Source: JAHCHG01 sp038246645
Lineage (GTDB): Bacteria; Acidobacteriota; Blastocatellia; Pyrinomonadales; Pyrinomonadaceae
Length of the DNA: 64,000 nt
Assembly: GCA_038246645.1 (NCBI GenBank)
Contig: JBBRVS010000002.1
Coordinates: 23,081 to 87,080, forward strand
Direction: 5' to 3'
Shown piece by piece: positions 1 to 8,227 of the stretch (position 1 is its first letter; each line of letters opens with the position of its first letter). Under the pieces are notes generated by a model that was not told the DNA's origin, ran no database searches, and saw nothing but the letters and a program-made list of their open reading frames with translations. Position numbers and translations under genes: made by a program.

Positions 1-926
1 TCGGCAAACTCGTAAGCCCGTTTTCTGGTTTCATTTAACAAACCGTATCGGTCTAATTTATCGAGAAGCGACTTTCTGGAAACATTTTCATAATTGCCGT
101 CGTGCATAATCGTTTCCAAATCCTTTTTGATTTCGGGCTGTTTTTTGACTAATAAGATCAAAGGCAGAGTCAATTTCCCTTCCAGCAGATCGGCGCCCGA
201 AGCCTTGCCCAAAACTTCTTTTTCCGCCGTAAAATCAAGCACATCGTCGGCAAGCTGAAAAGCCGTTCCGAGATTCATTCCGTAATCTTTGAGAGCCTTT
301 CGCTCCTCAGCGGTCGCGCCGCCGACAATCGCGCCGATCTCGCAGCACGCCGAAAAAAGATATGCGGTTTTTCTCTGCAAAATATCGAAATACTCGGTTT
401 CGGAAATATCCGATCTGCCGAGCGTCGTTAGTTGAAGAAGTTCGCCTTCGGTCATTTTGCGCGTTACGAAAGTCAAAATATCGAGAATTTCCAGCGAACC
501 TTCCTGCAAACTCGTTTCAAACGCCGACATATACAGCCAATCGCCCATCAAAACCGAAGCCTGATTGCCAAACCGCGCATTGACCGACGGACGATTCCGG
601 CGCATATCCGAATTATCAATTATATCGTCGTGAACGAGCGTCGCCGTATGCAGAAATTCCATAACAGTGGCAATCCGAATCGAATTTTCCGCCTTTCCGT
701 CACCGCCGACCGCATAATTCGACAAAATATTGAGTGCCGGACGCACCCGCTTGCCGCCTGATTTCTGTAAATAATCGCCTAAATAATTGATCACCTGAAT
801 ATTTGAATTTGCCTGCCGCTCGAATTCCTTTTCGATCAGGGCGAGTTCCGATTTAATCAAATTAAAAATCTTTTGCGCCGCGATCTGCGGATTTAGTTTT
901 TCTCTGATTGGTGAAAATGTCTGCAT
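1..926 (-). CDS. Polyprenyl diphosphate synthase (3' end cut by window edge)
   Basis: This is a trans-isoprenyl diphosphate synthase that condenses isopentenyl diphosphate onto an allylic diphosphate to make the long side chain of quinones (IspB/HepT type). Reading from the ATG at 924-926, about 308 codons are visible and the frame is open to the left edge. The first aspartate-rich motif reads LVHDDIID, followed by a basic RRNRPSVN stretch. The second aspartate-rich motif reads LADDVLD. GGKRVRP, the isopentenyl-binding segment, lies near residue 57. Only the C-terminal part is missing. The start codon lies only 5-10 bases from the inverted repeat that begins at 931. Family assignment is firm. 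Chain length (hepta-, octa- or other) cannot be read from the sequence. Confidence 0.93.
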   Translation of the reverse strand, partial: MQTFSPIREKLNPQIAAQKIFNLIKSELALIEKEFERQANSNIQVINYLGDYLQKSGGKRVRPALNILSNYAVGGDGKAENSIRIATVMEFLHTATLVHDDIIDNSDMRRNRPSVNARFGNQASVLMGDWLYMSAFETSLQEGSLEILDILTFVTRKMTEGELLQLTTLGRSDISETEYFDILQRKTAYLFSACCEIGAIVGGATAEERKALKDYGMNLGTAFQLADDVLDFTAEKEVLGKASGADLLEGKLTLPLILLVKKQPEIKKDLETIMHDGNYENVSRKSLLDKLDRYGLLNETRKRAYEFA

Positions 927-930
927 TGAA

Positions 931-969
931 TTTTAAACCGCGAAATACGCGAAATACGCGAAAAAAAAT
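931..969. repeat. Left inverted repeat flanking GxxExxY gene
   Basis: An ACCGCGAAATACGC unit is followed by further GAAATACGC words and an A-run. It pairs imperfectly with the inverted copy at 1370-1408. It begins just upstream of the polyprenyl synthase start codon and ends at the stop codon of the GxxExxY gene. Confidence 0.75.
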
Positions 970-971
970 CA

Positions 972-1370
972 TTAAATTACACTCAATTTCTTAGACCAGA
1001 CGATTCGATAATATTCCAAATTTGGGAAATGTCCGAAATTTACTAACAAACCGAGTTGATAATTTGTTGCTTTAAGATAATTCATTATCTGGGCGTGATG
1101 TTCTTTTGCCAAAGAATTAACGGCTTTGATTTCAACAATTATCTTATCAAAACAACTAAAATCAGGTTTAAATGAACTTTCCAATTTACGTCCGCGATAG
1201 TAAATATTAAGACATTGTTGGGCAAGAAAAGGAATTTTTTGATGCTCAAATTCTATTCCTAAACATTCTTGATAAACCGGCTCAACAAATCCGCAACCTT
1301 TTTCCTTATAAACTGCAAAACACGCTCCGATTATCGCATAACTTTCATCTTTATAAATCAAGTCCGACAT
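972..1370 (-). CDS. GxxExxY family protein
   Basis: A 132-residue protein of the GxxExxY family. The naming motif is present as GFVEPVYQE near residue 27. A PD-(D/E)XK-like core follows: PDF near residue 69, then IVEIKAV near residue 80. This suggests a nuclease-type fold, but activity has not been established for the family as far as I know. The gene fills the space between two inverted repeats almost exactly: the stop codon touches the left repeat and the start codon touches the right one. No Shine-Dalgarno sequence is visible because the repeat's T/A-run sits directly upstream. Family members are often multicopy in a genome, and the repeat-bounded arrangement suggests a small mobile unit. 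Function is unknown. Confidence 0.85.
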   Translation of the reverse strand: MSDLIYKDESYAIIGACFAVYKEKGCGFVEPVYQECLGIEFEHQKIPFLAQQCLNIYYRGRKLESSFKPDFSCFDKIIVEIKAVNSLAKEHHAQIMNYLKATNYQLGLLVNFGHFPNLEYYRIVWSKKLSVI

Positions 1371-1408
1371 ATTTTTTTTTAGCGTTTTTTGCGTTTTTCG
1401 CGGTTAAG
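1370..1408. repeat. Right inverted repeat flanking GxxExxY gene
   Basis: On the minus strand it reads TTAACCGCGAAAAACGC and then a second AAAAACGC word and an A-run. It matches the left copy at 931-969 with a few substitutions. It overlaps the first base of the GxxExxY start and the last codons of the yajQ-like gene. Confidence 0.75.
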
Positions 1409-1901
1409 TACTCCGATAATTATCGAATTTCATATCAATCCCGAAATCATTGCCTTTTAAAGCGGCGATCACTTCCTGCAGAATATCGCGGTCTTTGCCG
1501 GAAACTCTGACGGAATCGCCCTGAATCGTAGATTGAACTTTTATTTTTTGATCTTTGATGAATTTGACGATTTCCTTCGCCTTTTCGGTCGGAATTCCCT
1601 GCTGAATTTTCGTTAATTGGCGAACCGTGCCGCCCGCCGATGGTTCGATCTTGCTGTATTCCAGAGCTTTTAGAGAGATCCCGCGTTTGATCAGTTTGCT
1701 TTGCAGAATGTCGTTCATATTCCGCAATTTCGTTTCGTCTTCCGCGCTTAAAATTATGTCGTTGTCGTGCAGCTCGATCAGAGCCTTGCTGCCTTTGAAA
1801 TCAAATCTTTGACTGATCTCCTTTTTCGTTTGATTGATCGCGTTACCAACTTCCGCATAATCCGTTTTAGAAACTATGTCGAATGAATTTTCTTTTGCCA
1901 T
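1404..1901 (-). CDS. YajQ family nucleotide-binding protein
   Basis: A 165-residue YajQ/DUF520 protein. Some members of this family bind cyclic di-GMP and act as effectors; others bind RNA or nucleotides. The start is placed at 1901 (MAKENSFDIVS) because an AGAGGA ribosome-binding site lies 5-6 bases upstream and the family begins with this sequence; an upstream in-frame extension to 1946 is unlikely. Typical blocks are present: NSFDIVSKTDYAEVGNAI at the N terminus, RFDFKG near residue 30, GGTVRQ in the middle, KDQKIKVQ, and VSGKDRDILQ toward the C terminus. The last codons fall in the right repeat of the neighbouring GxxExxY unit. Confidence 0.93.
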   Translation of the reverse strand: MAKENSFDIVSKTDYAEVGNAINQTKKEISQRFDFKGSKALIELHDNDIILSAEDETKLRNMNDILQSKLIKRGISLKALEYSKIEPSAGGTVRQLTKIQQGIPTEKAKEIVKFIKDQKIKVQSTIQGDSVRVSGKDRDILQEVIAALKGNDFGIDMKFDNYRST

Positions 1902-2402
1902 ATTTTTCCTCTGAACAAAGAATAACATCAATTTTTTTTGTATCAAAACGCCTCGAAAATAAATATCATTTGCTATTTAAATGATTTTGCCCGAAATATT
2001 TTCCGCAAGTTTTTTTGCTCTTTTTGCCGAAATCCATTTTTGAAAAACGAATGAGCAAAATTTGGAATTCGTTTTTTTTATTTTTCAAAAATAATTCAAA
2101 ACTAACCTCGTTTTACAATTGACAAATTTCAAAAATAAAGGCAAATTCAAATTTAATTTTTATAGCGAAAATCATCGCCATAACCGACGAAGCCGATTGA
2201 TTTTATTTAATATTTTGATGTTTATTCCAATATCTTCCACGGGATACGGAAAAATATCAGGGCAAAATTGTTTATTCCCTGCAAAAAATAAAATAATCTA
2301 CGAAAATTTAATATAAATTTCAGTTCAAAATCATAGTTTAAAGATTGAAGTTTAGTTATATTTCTTCCACTTAAATTTTTATGAATTTAGGAAACTATTT
2401 CT
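1902..2402. other. AT-rich intergenic stretch
   Basis: About 500 bases between the divergent YajQ gene and the small gene at 2403. Very AT-rich, with T-runs and A-runs. A short open frame at 2119-2316 has no recognisable product or ribosome-binding site. No clear RNA gene or operator seen. Confidence 0.5.
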
Positions 2403-2594
2403 ATGCCTTTTTTGAATACTAAGAAAAGAAAAAAACATCTTTGTTATTACGGTTACGCCCGTACTCCCTGGTATCGAGTTTATTGTACGACCTGCGACAA
2501 GGTTGTCACAAGCAATCTGCCAAAACTGATTTTTGCAAGTGTTTTGCTGTGTTCGTTTATTTTTACAGGTTTTATGATTTTATTAAAATTCTAA
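2403..2594 (+). CDS. Small hypothetical membrane protein with CxxC
   Basis: A 63-residue frame starting with ATG at 2403. It has a lysine-rich N terminus (KKRKKH), a CTTCDKV segment near residue 28 that resembles one half of a zinc knuckle, and one C-terminal membrane helix (LIFASVLLCSFIFTGFMILL). AGGAAA lies about 10 bases upstream and could serve as a ribosome-binding site. The end overlaps the 3' end of the convergent tatD-type gene by 12 bases. I do not recognise a family. It could be a chance frame, but the charged start, cysteine pair and hydrophobic tail are protein-like. Confidence 0.4.
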   Translation: MPFLNTKKRKKHLCYYGYARTPWYRVYCTTCDKVVTSNLPKLIFASVLLCSFIFTGFMILLKF

Positions 2595-3380
2595 ATCGAG
2601 CCGGAAAAACGCAAGGAAATTTTCCGTTGTATGTTTTGCCAGTTTTTCCAGTTCGATTCCGTAAAAATCAGCCAGAAACCTCGCGGTTTCAACAACCCGC
2701 GCCGGTTCATTGCGTTTTCCGCGAAACGGAATCGGCGTTAAATACGGGCAATCGGTTTCGATCAAAAGTTTTTCAAAGGGCACAACGCGGGCGGAATCTC
2801 TCAAATTTTCCGCCTTTTTAAAGGTTACGTTTCCGGCAAACGAAATCAAAAACCCGATTTTCATCAAGTCATTTGCCATTTCCGCGCTGCCGCCGAAACA
2901 GTGCATTATTCCGCCGCGAAAATTTTTGTGCGAACATTCTTCGCGCAAAATTTTAACGGTTAAATCATCGGCATCGCGCGAATGAATAATGATCGGCAAA
3001 TCGAGTTCGCGCGCCACATTTATCTGTCGCCGAAAAACTTTTTCCTGAATGTCGCGCGGCGAATGATCGTAATAAAAATCCAGACCGATCTCACCCCACG
3101 CAATAATTTTTTTAGAATCTTTAACTAACTTTATCAGACGCGCTTCAACTTCTTCATCATATTCTTTTGCGTCGTGCGGATGAAGCCCGACCGATGCAAA
3201 AATATTCTCGTATTTTTCCGCCAATGCGACCGTTTTTTCAAACGAATCATCCTTCGGCGTTCCCGTTCCGATATTGAGCATCGCCCGAACGCCCGCATCA
3301 AGCGCACTTTGAATTACTTCTTCGCGGTCTTCGTCAAATTGTTCGCCGTCAATATGGCAATGTGAGTCTATAAAAATCAT
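2583..3380 (-). CDS. TatD family metal-dependent hydrolase
   Basis: A 265-residue TatD-type DNase/hydrolase with a TIM-barrel amidohydrolase fold. Metal-binding residues appear in the expected order: SHCHID at the N terminus, GEIGLDFYYD near residue 96, HSRDADD near residue 133, MHCFGG near residue 159 and ETDCPYLTP near residue 208. Family members are cytosolic 3'-5' DNases or deaminase-like quality-control enzymes. Its ATG overlaps the stop codon of the preceding small gene (ATGA type), so it is translationally coupled to the toxin-antitoxin-like genes upstream. This is an unusual operon partner for tatD. Confidence 0.93.
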   Translation of the reverse strand: MIFIDSHCHIDGEQFDEDREEVIQSALDAGVRAMLNIGTGTPKDDSFEKTVALAEKYENIFASVGLHPHDAKEYDEEVEARLIKLVKDSKKIIAWGEIGLDFYYDHSPRDIQEKVFRRQINVARELDLPIIIHSRDADDLTVKILREECSHKNFRGGIMHCFGGSAEMANDLMKIGFLISFAGNVTFKKAENLRDSARVVPFEKLLIETDCPYLTPIPFRGKRNEPARVVETARFLADFYGIELEKLAKHTTENFLAFFRLDLEF

Positions 3381-3592
3381 TTGTGGTTTAATTCAGTTTG
3401 ATGTTTTTCAGTAATTCTTATCAAAAATCGCAAGGCTTCATTAACTGATTTCGAGTCAGGGAAAATCTTGGCAACATCAACATCGAGTTGAATTTGATTT
3501 AATAATTTTCTACCTTCGCCAACTTTTCTGACCTTCAAACTTTTCAAATCATATTCGGGTTTTAATTCATTATTCAAAGTTTCCGTGTTCAT
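3377..3592 (-). CDS. Putative antitoxin of BrnT-type toxin
   Basis: A 71-residue protein directly downstream of, and overlapping by 23 bases, the BrnT-like toxin gene. The C-terminal half (IQLDVDVAKIF then SVNEALRFLI) has the strand-helix pattern of a ribbon-helix-helix DNA-binding domain, as expected for a BrnA-like antitoxin. The N-terminal half (LKPEYDLKSLKVRKV) resembles the toxin-binding arm seen in such antitoxins. Its stop overlaps the tatD start. The family call rests on position and fold pattern, not on a strong motif. Confidence 0.65.
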   Translation of the reverse strand: MNTETLNNELKPEYDLKSLKVRKVGEGRKLLNQIQLDVDVAKIFPDSKSVNEALRFLIRITEKHQTELNHK

Positions 3593-3851
3593 AATCTCTC
3601 CGTTCTTTAGAAGTTATCTCTCGTGCGCTGATTATTCTGATTATATCTACAATTTCCGTATAAGAAACAATTAAAAGCCGATTCTGGTCGGATTCTCCAA
3701 CAATTAAAAAACGATTTTCTTCAACTGAATGCTTTTCATCAAAAAAATCAATAAAGAAATAATCATTCCAAACAGTTATTGCTTCTTCAAAACTAATGCC
3801 GTGTTTTTTAAGGTTTATTTCGGCTTTTTTGGAATTCCAATCAAATTTCAT
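3570..3851 (-). CDS. brnT: BrnT family (DUF497) toxin
   Basis: A 93-residue BrnT/DUF497 protein, a RelE-fold ribonuclease toxin of type II toxin-antitoxin systems that would cleave RNA in the cytoplasm. The start is set at 3851 (MKFDWNSKKAEINLKKHGISFEEA), the characteristic N terminus of the family, with AAGG upstream. Further family signatures are FDEKHS, ENRFLIVGES, and the C-terminal RIISAREITSKERRDYE block with conserved Arg and Glu. The toxin precedes the antitoxin, which is the usual brnTA order. Its start overlaps the end of the frameshifted gene upstream by 11 bases. Confidence 0.88.
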   Translation of the reverse strand: MKFDWNSKKAEINLKKHGISFEEAITVWNDYFFIDFFDEKHSVEENRFLIVGESDQNRLLIVSYTEIVDIIRIISAREITSKERRDYEHGNFE

Positions 3852-4310
3852 TATTATCAACCTTAAGTTTCCAATAATCTTTAAATTCCTCAACGGACTC
3901 AGAAAAGTTTTTGGTTTTAATATCTGAAATTATTCGCCCATATTTTAACAACATCAAAAATGAAATTATTTTAGATTCAGTTTCGTCATCAAACTGAGAA
4001 TCAGATTCAAATGCTACTCTATAACGACTTAGACTAACCACAATTTTCTTTTCATCTTCAATTGGTATATCAACTTTATAAGTTGGACCATTTTGAAAAG
4101 CTTTTTCCCATCTATCATCAATTATCATTTCAGGCGGGTCCAAGCCTTTTTCTTTAATAGTTTGAAAAAAATTTTCGAGATAAAACCTACTGTAATTTTT
4201 TTGTCAAAAATGGCTGCGGGAAAATGCTCAAACAGTATACTTCTAATTTTTTCTGGGTTATAAGTTAAAAAACCGTCTTTCCAATAAGAAATGTAAGATT
4301 CAATCCGCAT
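3841..4310 (-). pseudogene. Hypothetical protein gene, frameshifted in an A7 run
   Basis: Two abutting frames, 4125-4310 (MRIESYISYWKDGFL...) and 3841-4143 (MDPPEMIIDDRW...), join into one protein of about 155 residues if the reading frame shifts at the homopolymer at 4196-4202 (seven A on the coding strand). Read with one extra A, or with a -1 shift, the sequence continues smoothly as DKK-NYSRFYLENFFQTIKEKG and then DPPEMIIDD. The first frame otherwise ends in an unlikely lysine-rich tail. I do not recognise the family; the protein is acidic and soluble. It may be a true pseudogene, a slippage-controlled gene or a sequencing error. Confidence 0.7.
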
Positions 4311-4328
4311 AAATACTAACCTAACAAT

Positions 4329-6440
4329 TTATTTCAGCCTCGCACCGTTTTTCACTTCTTCCAAAAACGTCGCCATTGCCGGAGCAAGATCGTCTCCGCC
4401 TTCGAGACTTGCGGCGCAGATCATTCCATTCGATTCGAGTCCGCGCATTTTTCGCGGTTTCAGGTTTGCGACAACGACGACCTTTCTGCCGACGAGTTTT
4501 TCGGGTTCGTAATATTCAGCCAGACCCGCCAGGATTTGTCGCGGTTTTTCTTCGCCGAGATCAATTTCAAAGCGCAATAATTTATCCGCATTCGGAACTT
4601 TTTCCGCCACCAAAATTTCGCCGACTTTTAATTGAACTTTGAAAAAATCGTCAATCGTGATGAAATCATCTTCTTCAGACTTTTCTTCTTTGACAGCATT
4701 TGCCGTATCAACCGCCGCCGGAGCGACCGATGAACCTTTTACCAATTCTTCTGTTTTTTCATTTTCCATTTTTTTATTTCCGTTATCCATTATTTCTGTA
4801 AGTATTTTATTTTTATCAACTCGCGGGAAAACAGGCTTTGGTTCGCCGATCTTGTTTTCCGATTGCAGTTGTCCCCAAATTAGAGTTTTCGGATCAATTG
4901 TTGAAATATCTTCGCTTAATCCGATTTGTGTATAAATTTCTTTTGTCGCCTCCGGCATAATCGGATAAAGCAAAATGCACAGCCAGCGCAAAGTTTCGGT
5001 CGCGCGATACAAAACCGCATTCAAAGTTTCCGTCTGATTTTCGTCCTTAATTAATTCCCAGGGCTTTGAAGTTGTAATAATCCCGTCAATCCGCGCAATT
5101 ACCGCCCAGAGCGTTTCGAGTGCGCCGCTGAAATCATAATCGTCGAATTTTCGCAAAAATTCATCTCTTGCAAGTTCCAAAACGGAAGCCAATTCCTGTT
5201 CATCATTTCCGACGCTCGCACGTTTGGCGTGGATAAAATTTTCTTCGTGAATAGTTCCATCAGGAATTATTCCATCGCGGTATTTATTGATCATCGAAAG
5301 CGTGCGCGAAGAAAGATTGCCCAGACCGTTTGCCAAATCTGCGGTCGTGCGGTCAATAAAATTTTCGTAACTGAATTTTCCGTCTTTGCCGAAACTCATT
5401 TCGCGCAAAACGAAATAGCGAACTTCATCAACCGAAAAATGTTTCTTCAGAATCTCCGGTTCGATGATATTTCCGCGCGTCTTTCCCATTTTGAGACCTT
5501 CACCGTCGAGCCACATTCCGTGCGCGTAAACACTTTTCGGCAGATCAATTCCCGCCGCCATTAAAAATGAAAACCAGTAAACGGTGTGAAAACGCAAAAT
5601 ATCTTTGCCGACCAGATGAGTTACATTTTGCCAGTATTTTTCAAAACCGATATTTTTCTGCTCATCATTGCCGTAACCGATTGCCGTGATGTAATTTGAA
5701 AGCGCGTCGAGCCAAACATACATTACGTGATTTTCGTCATCGGGAACGGGAACGCCCCATGAAACCGATGATTTTTCGCGCGAGATCGAAAGGTCTTGTA
5801 AACCGCTTTTTATGAACGAAACGACTTCATTTTTTCGTGTTTCCGGGCGAACCAGATTTTCATCATTTTCAATTTTTTCGAGTAAAATTTCATCGTAATC
5901 GGAAAGCCGGAAAAAATAACTTTCTTCGGAAACTTTATCGAGCGGTCTTTCGTGAATTTTGCACAGCGGAATTTCAGAACCTTCGATCAAATCATATTCG
6001 TCTTCGGTTTTAAAGGCAGCGCATGGCGCACAAAACCAGCCTTCGTAAAAGCCTTTGTAAATCGTCGAATTCCCTTTCGGTGTCTTATTTTTCGCGATCT
6101 CACGCCACAATTTTCGGACACCTTCGTAATGAAACTTCCCGGTCGTCCGCATAAAAATATCGTAACCGCCGTGCGCTTTATCTAGTTTAAAATCAGCAAA
6201 AAGCTGTTTTAATTTATCTGAAATAAAATCAACTTGCTCTTGCGGAGTGCGATTATTTTTTTCGGCGGCGCGTTGAATATTAATTCCGTGTTCATCAGTT
6301 CCGGTTAGAAAAAAAGTATCGAAACCGCGTTGTTTCTTATATTTTTGAATAACATCGGCAACAATCGTCGTGTAAAGATGTCCGAAGTGAGGTTCGGAAT
6401 TGGCGTAATAAATCGGTGTTGTAATATAAAAAGTGTTCAT
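4329..6440 (-). CDS. metG: Methionyl-tRNA synthetase
   Basis: A 703-residue methionine-tRNA ligase that charges tRNA-Met in the cytoplasm. The start is placed at 6440 (MNTFYITTPIYYANSEPHFGH), the standard N terminus. The class I HIGH motif appears as HFGH near residue 19, and the KMSKS loop as KMGKTRGN. One CxxC zinc knuckle (CAPCAAFKTE) lies in the connective peptide. The C-terminal ~110 residues form a Trbp111-like tRNA-binding domain (FFKVQLKVGEILVAEKVPNADKL, then RKMRGLESNGMICAAS). This domain is joined by an acidic linker. The region upstream (6447-6520) contains an inverted repeat, and no good Shine-Dalgarno sequence is seen. Confidence 0.97.
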   Translation of the reverse strand: MNTFYITTPIYYANSEPHFGHLYTTIVADVIQKYKKQRGFDTFFLTGTDEHGINIQRAAEKNNRTPQEQVDFISDKLKQLFADFKLDKAHGGYDIFMRTTGKFHYEGVRKLWREIAKNKTPKGNSTIYKGFYEGWFCAPCAAFKTEDEYDLIEGSEIPLCKIHERPLDKVSEESYFFRLSDYDEILLEKIENDENLVRPETRKNEVVSFIKSGLQDLSISREKSSVSWGVPVPDDENHVMYVWLDALSNYITAIGYGNDEQKNIGFEKYWQNVTHLVGKDILRFHTVYWFSFLMAAGIDLPKSVYAHGMWLDGEGLKMGKTRGNIIEPEILKKHFSVDEVRYFVLREMSFGKDGKFSYENFIDRTTADLANGLGNLSSRTLSMINKYRDGIIPDGTIHEENFIHAKRASVGNDEQELASVLELARDEFLRKFDDYDFSGALETLWAVIARIDGIITTSKPWELIKDENQTETLNAVLYRATETLRWLCILLYPIMPEATKEIYTQIGLSEDISTIDPKTLIWGQLQSENKIGEPKPVFPRVDKNKILTEIMDNGNKKMENEKTEELVKGSSVAPAAVDTANAVKEEKSEEDDFITIDDFFKVQLKVGEILVAEKVPNADKLLRFEIDLGEEKPRQILAGLAEYYEPEKLVGRKVVVVANLKPRKMRGLESNGMICAASLEGGDDLAPAMATFLEEVKNGARLK

Positions 6441-6446
6441 AAAAAT

Positions 6447-6520
6447 GTTAATGGTAAATAGTAAATGGTTAATCGTCAATTGAGTAGCAAAAATCTCAAT
6501 TAACCATTAACCATTCACAA
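6447..6520. repeat. Inverted repeat between metG and M28 peptidase gene
   Basis: The left arm GGTAAATAGTAAATGGTTAAT pairs with the right arm ATTAACCATTAACCATT. Each arm is built of short repeated words. The element fills most of the spacer between two co-directional genes. Confidence 0.6.
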
Positions 6521-6534
6521 TTTATAATTTATAA

Positions 6535-8202
6535 TTATTTTCGATTCGGCTGTGCTTTTGCAAATTCGTCCGACTGATTAAACGCCGGAAGTTTTTCGAC
6601 ATTTGAAGCCCGCAGACCGATTGCCAGAGTTGTTTCGAGCATTTGCACCATTCCGTCAAACTGCCAATCTTCGCGGAATTCGTCGGACGGTTGATGATAA
6701 TGATTTTTGTTAAAATCGGCGAAAAACTTTTCCGACCAGTCTTTTTCTCTGCCGATATAATCATCGCCGCTTCTGATACTCAGAGCCGGAACGCCTGATT
6801 TTGCGAAGGGAAAATGATCCGAACGGAAAAAATAACCCTGTTCCGGGCGATTGTCGGGCAGAAATGTCATCGAACGTTTTTTGAGTTCTTCCGTTACAAA
6901 CAGTTCCAAAGTAGAACGTTCCGCGCCGAGTGCGCCGTAATTGCTTGTTTTTCCGTAAAAATTCCCGCCGTCAATATTAATGTTCGCCGCAGTTTTATCG
7001 AGCGGAAAAACCGGATTTTTAACATACCATTCCGCGCCGAGAAGTCCTTGTTCTTCAGCAGTTACAAACAGAAAAACCTGCGAGCGTTTCGGTTGTTCGT
7101 TTTTCGGCAGTTTCGTGATCGCCTGCGCCATCGAAATCACCTGCGCCACGCCCGAAGCATTGTCGAGCGCACCGTTATAGATCGCATCGCCTTCCGCATT
7201 CGGTTTGCCGACTCCGAGATGATCCCAATGCGCCGTATAAACGACATATTCATTTTTCAAATTCGCGTCCGAACCTTCCCAAACGCCGATAACATTATTA
7301 GAATCAACCTTTGTTAATCCGGCTTTGAGATTTATTTTTATTTTTGTGTTTAATTCGACGGGCTGAAAATCTCTCGTTTTTGCACGATTCATCAAATCGG
7401 TTAGAGTGACCGAACCGGAATTTATAAATTCCGCCGCACTCGAATCGCGCATCCACGCTTTCATCTGCAAAAACGGAGTTTTGTCATTTTCGGTTCGCGC
7501 AATATCGAATCTTTCCGTGCCGCCGAACGACGTTTCCACAACATTCCAGCCGTAACCCGCCGATGCGTCCGTGTGAATCAAGATCACGCCCTTCGCACCT
7601 TTTCGCGCCGCTTCTTCGTATTTATAAGTCCAGCGTCCGTAATATGTCAGAGCCTTTCCGCCGAAAAGATTCGGTTCTTTCTCCGTCGCCGGCGGATCGT
7701 TGACGAGCATCACAAGAATTTTATCTTTATATTTTGAAGCATCGCCTTTGTAATCGTTCCAATTCTGTTCCGGCGCATCAATTCCGTAACCGACGAAAAC
7801 CAGATCGCCTTCGACGCTGACATCATTTTTCTGCGCGTCCGTAAAACCGACAAAATCCTTGCCGAAATTAAATGTAAAATTTTTATTGTCGGAACTTCGC
7901 GAAACATTCAAAACCGTATTCGGATCGGGTTTCAAACCGACGAGCGAAACGCTCTGAAAGAAACTGCCATTATTTCCCGGTTTTATTCCCGCAAGCTGCA
8001 AACGATTCGCAATATATTTCGCCGCCAATTCCCCGCCCCGACTTCCCGGCGCACGACCTTCAAACCCGTCATCCGACAAAAATTTCACAGTTGAACGCAA
8101 ATCGCTTTCGCTGAAAAGTGTCTTGTAATCAACATTTTGACCGGAAGAATTTATAACTAAAACTGAAAAAATCAACGCTAATAATCCAAGTTCTTTTCTC
8201 AT
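6535..8202 (-). CDS. Secreted M28 family metallopeptidase
   Basis: A 555-residue exported aminopeptidase-type enzyme. An N-terminal signal peptide (MRKELGLLALIFSVLVINSSGQ) is followed by a PA (protease-associated) insert around residues 130-240 and the di-zinc M28 domain. Zinc and catalytic residues are visible in TAHWDHLG, GALDNASG, VTAEEQGLLGAE and SDHFPFAKSG. It should trim peptides in the periplasm or at the cell surface. It lies upstream of metG in the same direction, with folE just upstream (25 bases), so the three may be cotranscribed although functionally unrelated. Confidence 0.93.
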   Translation of the reverse strand: MRKELGLLALIFSVLVINSSGQNVDYKTLFSESDLRSTVKFLSDDGFEGRAPGSRGGELAAKYIANRLQLAGIKPGNNGSFFQSVSLVGLKPDPNTVLNVSRSSDNKNFTFNFGKDFVGFTDAQKNDVSVEGDLVFVGYGIDAPEQNWNDYKGDASKYKDKILVMLVNDPPATEKEPNLFGGKALTYYGRWTYKYEEAARKGAKGVILIHTDASAGYGWNVVETSFGGTERFDIARTENDKTPFLQMKAWMRDSSAAEFINSGSVTLTDLMNRAKTRDFQPVELNTKIKINLKAGLTKVDSNNVIGVWEGSDANLKNEYVVYTAHWDHLGVGKPNAEGDAIYNGALDNASGVAQVISMAQAITKLPKNEQPKRSQVFLFVTAEEQGLLGAEWYVKNPVFPLDKTAANINIDGGNFYGKTSNYGALGAERSTLELFVTEELKKRSMTFLPDNRPEQGYFFRSDHFPFAKSGVPALSIRSGDDYIGREKDWSEKFFADFNKNHYHQPSDEFREDWQFDGMVQMLETTLAIGLRASNVEKLPAFNQSDEFAKAQPNRK

Positions 8203-8227
8203 TGCTTTATCTTTTACCCTTTATATT

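Noticed and set aside
362..761. Two plus-strand open frames of 73 and 109 residues
   Set aside because: They lie antisense to the polyprenyl synthase gene, whose motifs are clear; the frames lack family features.
2119..2316. 65-residue plus-strand frame
   Set aside because: Low-complexity AT-rich translation, no ribosome-binding site, no recognisable domain.
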